Shown here piece after piece: positions 58,370 through 64,000 of a stretch of 64,000 nucleotides of DNA. Source of the stretch: Methylophaga sp. UBA3192 (GTDB taxonomy: Bacteria > Pseudomonadota > Gammaproteobacteria > Nitrosococcales > Methylophagaceae); the NCBI GenBank assembly GCA_002363955.1, contig DEXE01000004.1:124001-188000 (forward strand), given 5' to 3'. The notes below the pieces were generated by a model. It had not been told where the DNA came from. It worked only from the letters and a program-made list of their open reading frames with translations, and did no database searches. A program made the position numbers and the translations under genes. Within the stretch, counting starts at the first letter, position 1. Every line of letters begins with the position of its first letter.

Positions 58370-60829
58370 TCAGAAATCGTATTTTAATGTCAGATTGGCA
58401 TTTCGTGGAGCACCATAGGCCAGCTGACTGTAAAAACCGATATTGGTGTAATACTTTTCATCAAACAGATTATTGATATTCAGCTGAGCACTCAATGCCG
58501 GTGTCATCTGGTATTTAGCCATCAAGCGAACCAAAGCATAGCTGTCCTGTTTCAACTTTTCACTCTGGCCTAATGGATTAGTCGCCAAAGTATAATTCGA
58601 GCTTTCCCAGTTCACACCGCCACCCACCGTCAATTGGTTCATGCGATAAGTAGTGAACAACGTCGCGGTACGGCGAGGATAGTTGGTATTCACTGCTGTG
58701 CCATCAGCATCTTCAGCCTGAAACTGTGACCAGCCAACCAGCAGATTCCAGTTATCAGTAATGGCCCCTGACACTTCTACCTCAAAGCCTTTACTGGTAG
58801 TGCCTTCAGCAGCGAATGAGGCTTGATTAGTGGTTCCGGGAATCAGGAACCCTGCATCGGTCTGTGCCAGATTATCCTGCTCTATACGAAATACCGAAAG
58901 CGAGGCATTGACCCGACCTTGCAGATATTCTGCCTTGATACCCGCTTCATAATTTTCACCTTCCAATGGATCAAGAAAATCACCATTTCGATCCTGAGCG
59001 TTCTGTGGATTAAAGATATCGGTATAGCTGGTATAAACTGAATAGACATCATTAATCTCATAGATCAAACCTGCATAGGGTGTGACAATCTGATTATGGT
59101 CAAAGTTATAAAGCTCGCCATTCCATTTCATACCCTCAATTTCCCAGTTGGTAAGTCGAGTCCCCAATATCAACTTTAATGGATCGGCAAGTGATAACTT
59201 AGCAACAGCATAGCCACCCAACTGTTTGGTTTTTTGCGTCGTATAGGGGTTTTTCTCCCCCCACTCAGGCTCAGGATATGAGCCATCCCATTCATAGAAA
59301 CTCCCTGCTGATGCGACATTCAGAGCAGGTCTACGGTTGGCGATAAAATCCTGTTTGCTCTGCATCAAACCGATAGTCACCTCATGGTCACGACCAAACA
59401 ATGAAATCGGAAGGTTTCCATAAATATCGATATTGTCCTGCTCACGTTCGTTGTCATACCAGCTTAGACTTGGATTCAATCCCAGACCCGTTTGTCTATC
59501 CGGTGCGCCGGGCAGCCACATCAGTTGTAAATCACCTTCATTGATGCTTTTGCTGTAGGCAGCGTAAATCGATGCACCGGAATCAAAGTTATGTTCGATA
59601 TTGGCAAAATAGTTGGTGACTTCTGAACCCCATGAAGTCCAATCGGCTCCAACCGTTTTTGAACGGGACCAATCCGTTCTGCTGCCATCACTGAACCAGG
59701 CCGGTAAACCACCCCAGGTTGAGCCAGTGGGTTTGTTTTGTTGTTGGCTAATACCAACATTTAACAAAGTGCTATCCGTTAAATCGGCTGCAAACGTGCC
59801 ATAAAACACGGTTTTTTCATTTTCCAGTAAATCAACAAATGAACGCTCATCCAGGTAGCTGCCAACCACTCGCCCACGCACTGTTCCGGCTTCATTTAAT
59901 GGTGTCGAAATATCCACCGTACCCTGATAGCGATCCCAACTACCGGCACTGATTGATGCATGTCCGGTAAATTCTTTGCTATCAGCCTTTTTACGCACCA
60001 GATTAATCGCCGCTGAAGGATTTCCCGCCCCGGAAATCAAACCATTGGCACCACGCACTATTTCAATACGATCATAAAGTACCGTATCTATTTGCGATTC
60101 ACCCGCAGAATAACCACCTTCCCAAGTCGTTGGCACACCATCTATCTGATAATTATTAATCGCAAAACCACGAGCTGAGAAACTGTTTCTTGAACTGTCC
60201 TGATTGGTTGAAGTGACTCCGTTCACTGTGTTGACTACATCGGTCAGCGACTCCAGCTGCATATCATCAATCATCTGGCGGGTAATAACGGTCACCGACT
60301 GCGGTGTCTCCCGAATTGATAGGCCCAGTCGCGTAGCGGTATTCATTGAGCCGGTAGTATAGGAATTGGTGCCTTCGGTGGTATTACCAATACCGGTGGC
60401 GCTGACCTGAACCGGTGCCAATGTCACGCTTTCGACTTCTGATGATGTAGATGAGGAACTTGCTTGCAGTTGGTAACTATCTGCAGAAGTTTTAACAACC
60501 CGTAAATTGGTGTCTTGCAGTAATTGCTGCAAAGCCGAATCAATTGAATGTTCGCCAGTGAGGCCTGAACTTTGTAGGCCTCGGGTTAACGCTGCATCAA
60601 AATAAATAACCACACCTGCCAGACTGGCAAAACGATTTATCACACTGCCCAACTCACCGGCCTGAATGGAATAGCTCTGTGTGACTGTTTCAGCATAGAT
60701 ATTGGTCGAATAGGTCATGACCGGCATTAATAACGCACTGCATAACAATAATTGTCTGCTGGATCCGGTTATCCGCTGAATAGCTCGAACGACAGGCGTT
60801 TTTTGGGGTATCGATAGATTGGTTTGCAT
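58370..60829 (-). CDS. TonB-dependent siderophore receptor with STN signalling domain
   Basis: An 819-residue outer-membrane receptor. After a signal sequence (about 1-45) comes an STN (secretin/TonB short N-terminal) domain (about 55-115; SIQAGELGSVINRFASLAGV). Next come a plug (about 150-280; SIRETPQSVTVITRQMIDDM, FSARGFAINNYQIDGVP, IEIVRGANGLISGAGNPSA) and a 22-strand barrel ending in RNANLTLKYDF. The STN domain talks to an anti-sigma factor, which fits the FecR and FecI genes directly upstream. It should import a ferric siderophore and induce its own synthesis. The ATG at 60829 has AGAGGAC upstream; the longer reading to 60871 does not. Confidence 0.94.
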   Translation of the reverse strand: MQTNLSIPQKTPVVRAIQRITGSSRQLLLCSALLMPVMTYSTNIYAETVTQSYSIQAGELGSVINRFASLAGVVIYFDAALTRGLQSSGLTGEHSIDSALQQLLQDTNLRVVKTSADSYQLQASSSSTSSEVESVTLAPVQVSATGIGNTTEGTNSYTTGSMNTATRLGLSIRETPQSVTVITRQMIDDMQLESLTDVVNTVNGVTSTNQDSSRNSFSARGFAINNYQIDGVPTTWEGGYSAGESQIDTVLYDRIEIVRGANGLISGAGNPSAAINLVRKKADSKEFTGHASISAGSWDRYQGTVDISTPLNEAGTVRGRVVGSYLDERSFVDLLENEKTVFYGTFAADLTDSTLLNVGISQQQNKPTGSTWGGLPAWFSDGSRTDWSRSKTVGADWTSWGSEVTNYFANIEHNFDSGASIYAAYSKSINEGDLQLMWLPGAPDRQTGLGLNPSLSWYDNEREQDNIDIYGNLPISLFGRDHEVTIGLMQSKQDFIANRRPALNVASAGSFYEWDGSYPEPEWGEKNPYTTQKTKQLGGYAVAKLSLADPLKLILGTRLTNWEIEGMKWNGELYNFDHNQIVTPYAGLIYEINDVYSVYTSYTDIFNPQNAQDRNGDFLDPLEGENYEAGIKAEYLQGRVNASLSVFRIEQDNLAQTDAGFLIPGTTNQASFAAEGTTSKGFEVEVSGAITDNWNLLVGWSQFQAEDADGTAVNTNYPRRTATLFTTYRMNQLTVGGGVNWESSNYTLATNPLGQSEKLKQDSYALVRLMAKYQMTPALSAQLNINNLFDEKYYTNIGFYSQLAYGAPRNANLTLKYDF

Positions 60830-60910
60830 AAGTCCTCTTGTATGAATAACGCAAGTTAATGGGATACTCACAAAGACGGACGGGTATTTGAAAAGGTATA
60901 AGTTATGAAA

Positions 60911-61882
60911 TTATGCCGGGTGGACAGACACCCAATAGCGACTCCTAAACGTGACGTCCACCGGAAACAATCGGCTTACTGCTATTAATGCTTGATCGGT
61001 ATTGGTCAGATCAAATGTGCCACTGATATGATATTTCGCCAGCTCAGGTTCAACACGAATCACACCGGGCCGGTAACGGGCAAGTTCAGCTAAAAACTCA
61101 CTCAGAGGCATATCGTTGATAATCAGCTTTTGCTGCAGCCAGGCATCTTCCCCATCGACGATAGTGGTCAGTGTTTCAAACTGTTTATTGGTGAAGGCCA
61201 GCTTTTGCCCGGCAGGACAGATAATTTGCTGTTTATCCGGCAAGCTGACTTTCACCTGATGCTCAAACACAGACAGTACCGTTTTATCCTGTTGTTGCTG
61301 AACTGAAAACCGAGTACCCAGCGGTTTTAATAAACCTTGCCGGGTTTGCACATAAAAAGGCCGGATATCGTGGTTTGGACTGGTGGAGATCATGATCTCA
61401 CCTTGTTGCAGATTAATCCGTCGCTCTACTGGTGAAAAATCAACATTAATTGCTGAAGCACTGTTCAGTATAACTGTTGAACCATCCGCCAACTTTACTT
61501 CCCGGATTTGGCCGGTGTGCGTGAAATGATCTGCCAGCATCAACCCGGCAGGAGAATATTGCCAGGCCAACCAGCTTGACGAGGAAATAACACCAATACC
61601 AGCAAGGCTTTTCAGCACGTTTCTTCGAGCTTTGGCAGGGGGTGCCTCTGTGTCAGGTTTGAGTGATTTAAATGCCAGCTCGCCAGGCAACTGCTTGAGT
61701 TGATTTTGCAGTTTTTCCAGTTGCTGCCAGGCCCAATGATTTTCAGGCTGTTTCGCTAACCAGCTTTGCCAGTCTTTTGTTTTGTGGCTAGTCGATCCCG
61801 CCGTGAGTTCGACATGCCATTGGGCTGCATCCGCCAGGGCTTTTTGCTGTTGCGGTGTTAACTTTGCACCAGCACTTTTCAT
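60911..61882 (-). CDS. FecR-type anti-sigma factor
   Basis: A 323-residue protein. The cytosolic N-terminal DUF4880-like domain has WQSWLAKQPENHWAWQQLEKL, and a membrane segment lies near 85-110. The periplasmic FecR domain (about 125-220) shows GQIREVKLADGSTVILNSASAINVDF (in part), LQQGEIMIS and GTRFSV, and a C-terminal STN-like domain follows. It relays occupancy of the receptor to the sigma factor. It overlaps the sigma gene by 4 bp. The receptor starts 81 bp downstream. Confidence 0.93.
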   Translation of the reverse strand: MKSAGAKLTPQQQKALADAAQWHVELTAGSTSHKTKDWQSWLAKQPENHWAWQQLEKLQNQLKQLPGELAFKSLKPDTEAPPAKARRNVLKSLAGIGVISSSSWLAWQYSPAGLMLADHFTHTGQIREVKLADGSTVILNSASAINVDFSPVERRINLQQGEIMISTSPNHDIRPFYVQTRQGLLKPLGTRFSVQQQQDKTVLSVFEHQVKVSLPDKQQIICPAGQKLAFTNKQFETLTTIVDGEDAWLQQKLIINDMPLSEFLAELARYRPGVIRVEPELAKYHISGTFDLTNTDQALIAVSRLFPVDVTFRSRYWVSVHPA

Positions 61883-62418
61883 GCATCAAACTGCTCATAT
61901 AGCGAAAACAGCAGACAATGCTGGGTCGCTTTGGCCATATATTTTTTCACCGAGCTTTCTGACATGCCCATTTCCTCAGCGATTTCGCGGTAGGTCATGC
62001 CTTTCAACTGGGACATCAAAAATGCCCTTTTCACTTTGGCCCCTAAACCATCCAGCATCGCATCAATGCGATACAGCGTTTCCAGAACAATTAAACTTTG
62101 CTCTGACGAAATGCCTTCCTGTTCGGGTTGTTGCATCAAGGCCTGCAGATAAGATTGTTCAATCGTGCGACGACGGAAATGATCAATCATCACCCGTTTT
62201 GCAACAGTCACAAGATAACTACGAGGCTCACGAATCGTTTCAACTTTGCCATGAAAGTCAGGTGCAGAAAGCAGTCTGACAAACGTATCCTGTGCCAAAT
62301 CAGCGGCCTGATGAGAACAACTTAACCGCTCACGCAACCAATTTTGCAACCAGCTGAAATTGTTTTGATAGAGTTTTTCCAAGCTTTCTGTAGGGGGTGG
62401 CGACAAAGGGGCATTCAT
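61879..62418 (-). CDS. ECF sigma factor, FecI family
   Basis: A 179-residue sigma factor with region 2 (about 12-80; AADLAQDTFVRLL, RSYLVTVAKRVMIDHFRRR) and region 4 (about 120-170; MTYREIAEEMGMSESSVKKYMAKA). It directs transcription of the siderophore receptor when released by FecR. The ATG at 62418 is used; an upstream TTG reading has no support. A very good Fur-like site lies 23 bp upstream, so iron starvation should switch it on. Confidence 0.95.
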   Translation of the reverse strand: MNAPLSPPPTESLEKLYQNNFSWLQNWLRERLSCSHQAADLAQDTFVRLLSAPDFHGKVETIREPRSYLVTVAKRVMIDHFRRRTIEQSYLQALMQQPEQEGISSEQSLIVLETLYRIDAMLDGLGAKVKRAFLMSQLKGMTYREIAEEMGMSESSVKKYMAKATQHCLLFSLYEQFDA

Positions 62419-62440
62419 AGTAATTATTCGCAACTGTTAA

Positions 62441-62455
62441 TGATAATGATTCGCA
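62441..62455. promoter_or_regulatory. Fur box upstream of the FecI-type sigma gene
   Basis: TGATAATGATTCGCA matches the 7-1-7 Fur consensus TGATAATnATTATCA at twelve of fourteen positions. It sits inside a wider inverted repeat (gcaactg at 62430-62436 and cagttgc at 62454-62460), 23 bp before the sigma factor ATG. Confidence 0.8.
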
Positions 62456-62541
62456 GTTGCATTTTAGGGCAATTAATTAATGAGAGCAATCCCTAAAAAT
62501 ATCTAACTTTTGAATGGCCTTGCCGATAAATGTTGAAGGTT

Positions 62542-63198
62542 TTAACGGTCCAGCCATTGTCGTAACAGATTATTGCGTACTCGAGAAAGGCGATCATATT
62601 GCTCTGTTTTACCGTTTAAATTGAATTCTTGACGGACTGACTGCTCCATATCAAACAGAATTTCCCGTTGATTTGGCTCCCGTACCCGGCTGGTGAGCCA
62701 ACCAACAATAACCAGTCTTTCACCGTCGGTAACTTCATTAACCCGGTGCAGATACGTCGAGGGATATAACAGTAAATCACCCGCATCTAATTTCCAGCTA
62801 CGTTCCCCGCTACTGTCTTCTAACACCAGCTCGCCGCCCTGATACTGGGTTTGGTCCGATAAAAACAAGGTGAATGAAATATCCGTGCGCTGGTTGTTGA
62901 TCAATGCTTCATCGACATGGGTGCCGTAACGCATGCCGGGTTTATAACGACTTACCAGCAGTCGAACAAATTGTTGTGCATGGGTGGTCTGTAAAAATAA
63001 ATCATTTGCCAGCAGGCGTTGTTCAACCAGCTTTAACACACCGCCAACTTCCACCATATCAGCCTGCTGATTATGTTTTACCTGAATGGCAGCCCGGCCA
63101 GCCGTGCTCTGTCCGTCATGAAACAGGATATCCTTTATAGATGCATTAATAGCGTCGAGATCAATCGCTGATAAACACTGTGAAAGATGCAGGATCAT
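62542..63198 (-). CDS. PKHD-type Fe(II)/2-oxoglutarate dioxygenase (PiuC-like)
   Basis: A 218-residue dioxygenase of the PiuC/YbiX family. The iron-binding HxD is in YGTHVDEAL, the distal His in YLHRVNEV and the 2-oxoglutarate Arg in ERLVIVGWLTSR; the C-terminal PKHD_C helix region ends LLRQWLDR. Members sit next to siderophore receptors and are iron-regulated; they may modify siderophores, but substrates are not established. The ATG at 63198 (MILHLSQCLS) fits the family; an upstream ATG at 63216 adds six residues. It precedes the sigma gene on the same strand and is divergent from a secreted protein. Confidence 0.92.
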   Translation of the reverse strand: MILHLSQCLSAIDLDAINASIKDILFHDGQSTAGRAAIQVKHNQQADMVEVGGVLKLVEQRLLANDLFLQTTHAQQFVRLLVSRYKPGMRYGTHVDEALINNQRTDISFTLFLSDQTQYQGGELVLEDSSGERSWKLDAGDLLLYPSTYLHRVNEVTDGERLVIVGWLTSRVREPNQREILFDMEQSVRQEFNLNGKTEQYDRLSRVRNNLLRQWLDR

Positions 63199-63200
63199 AT

Positions 63201-63215
63201 TGAGAATGCTTCTCA
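63201..63215. promoter_or_regulatory. Candidate Fur box between piuC-like and the secreted protein gene
   Basis: TGAGAATGCTTCTCA, with perfect 6-base arms, agrees with the Fur consensus at eleven of fourteen positions. It abuts the PiuC-like start codon and lies 50 bp before the divergent gene, so it could repress one or both. Its overlap with the PiuC leader is unusual. Confidence 0.5.
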
Positions 63216-63265
63216 TTTATGGCAAAGTAGATAACTTATCATACCCCCACTCAGAGAGACAGACT

Positions 63266-64000
63266 ATGCAAGAAAATCGTAAAAAATGGTTAAGCATTGG
63301 CGTGGCTTTGGCCAGCGGCATCAGCCTGAATGCCGCTGCCGCGGATGTGTCCCATGATATACACTTCACCCACGAAAATATCACGCTGGCAGCCGCTGGT
63401 GAGGGTGAAGGTGGCGGTGTCAGCGAGACCGATCTGAAAACCAATGATGTCGCTTTTTTAACACGCTTGGGTCTGATTCGCGGTCACTTGCTGGTGGGTT
63501 ATGAGTTGTATAAACAAGGCCAGGTCGATATGGCGATTACCCATATGAAACATCCCCGTGATGAGCTTTATGCCGGGCTGGTTCCCTCTATTGAATATCG
63601 TGGTGGCGAACGTTTTGATGTTGCACTGAGCAATCTGGCTGACACAGTAACCAGCCAAGCTCCTCAGAAAGAAGTGGATGAGGCATACAAACAACTGGAA
63701 GCCGGCATCAAAGCGGCTGAAGCTGTGGTGAAACCCGATTTAAAAAACACTCTGCAGAGTATCAAAGACCTGGTCCGCACGGCAGGTGAAGAATATGCCC
63801 TGGGCGTTGAAAACGGCAAACTCGTTAATCTGCATGAATATCAGGATGCTTACGGCTTTACCCAAATCGCCAATCGCCGTCTGGAACAATTGCCTAAAGC
63901 CACTCGCAATGAATCAGCTGAGGCTGTTAAACAGGTTGAAGGCTATCTGGATGAGCTTGCTGATTTATGGCCAAGTATTGCCCCAGAGGGCGATGTGGAT
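63266..64000 (+). CDS. Secreted helical protein, iron-linked, truncated by window end
   Basis: The first 245 codons of a gene that runs off the window. The N-terminus is a signal peptide (MQENRKKWLSIGVALASGIS, cleavage near AAAA-D at about 26). The rest is helical and acidic. Notable segments are ETDLKTNDVAFLTRLGLIRGHL, LYKQGQVDMAITHMKHPRDELYAGLV and EEYALGVENGKLVNLHEYQDAYGF, all written in short pieces. The histidine in ITHMKHP and several Glu/Asp-rich patches could bind metal. I do not recognise the family. Position beside a PiuC-like gene and a Fur-like site suggests a periplasmic role in iron handling; that is inference. Confidence 0.75.
   Translation, partial: MQENRKKWLSIGVALASGISLNAAAADVSHDIHFTHENITLAAAGEGEGGGVSETDLKTNDVAFLTRLGLIRGHLLVGYELYKQGQVDMAITHMKHPRDELYAGLVPSIEYRGGERFDVALSNLADTVTSQAPQKEVDEAYKQLEAGIKAAEAVVKPDLKNTLQSIKDLVRTAGEEYALGVENGKLVNLHEYQDAYGFTQIANRRLEQLPKATRNESAEAVKQVEGYLDELADLWPSIAPEGDVD

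Noticed and set aside
1..64000. CRISPR arrays, prophage, rRNA, tRNA or complete insertion sequences
   Set aside because: No regularly spaced repeats, phage structural genes, RNA gene folds or transposase frames were seen; the only mobile-type sequence is the MITE-like element.

Overview
The window comes from a gammaproteobacterial chromosome and contains no rRNA, tRNA, CRISPR or phage genes. The gene blocks rpmH-rnpA-yidD-yidC-mnmE, dnaA-dnaN, hemC-hemD-hemX-hemY/argH, argC...bactofilin-erpA and aroQ-accB-accC-prmA-dusB-fis-purH are typical of Gammaproteobacteria. Two acetamidase/formamidase genes, a MauE-like membrane protein and a choline/betaine-type transporter suggest a marine or halotolerant methylotroph of the Methylophaga kind. 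That genus-level guess is inference.

Layout: 0-3 kb holds a phosphate permease (Pit) followed by the organoarsenical exporter ArsJ, both on the minus strand. 3-16.5 kb is a nearly unbroken plus-strand housekeeping run: dsbD, aroQ, accB, accC, prmA, dusB, fis, purH, a class I adenylate cyclase homologue with an eroded active site, argC, a coiled-coil membrane protein, a bactofilin and erpA. 16.5-24.7 kb holds a DUF2254 membrane protein and a TetR-controlled tripartite RND efflux operon with a clear palindromic operator, then a very small membrane protein. 24.8-32.3 kb is accessory: BCCT transporter, porin, LysR regulator, PAS/GGDEF protein, glyoxalase I and CorA. 32.4-45 kb is the dnaA region: a stand-alone Hen1-type RNA methyltransferase domain, mnmE, yidC, yidD, rnpA, rpmH, then divergent dnaA-dnaN, the hem cluster and argH. 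The usual recF-gyrB do not follow dnaN.

45-64 kb is accessory and richer in oddities: a DUF5924-type membrane protein with a duplicated acidic tail; a DUF3649/PepSY/DUF3325 operon of the kind linked to siderophore uptake; a Tat-type formamidase; and, directly downstream, an 811-residue protein fusing a complete AraC-type regulator to a complete second formamidase. Then follow a large-subunit catalase whose stop codon lies inside the end of a 268-bp MITE-like folded element, a DUF748 protein, and a MauE-like/Rho_N-like pair. The right end carries an iron block: TonB-dependent receptor, FecR, FecI sigma factor, PiuC-type dioxygenase and a secreted helical protein cut by the window edge, with Fur-like boxes in the intergenic regions.

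The strongest candidates for something undescribed are the AraC-formamidase fusion beside its exported paralogue, the degenerate adenylate cyclase, the solitary Hen1 domain and the MITE-like element at the end of katE. Promoter, operator and Fur-box calls were made by eye.
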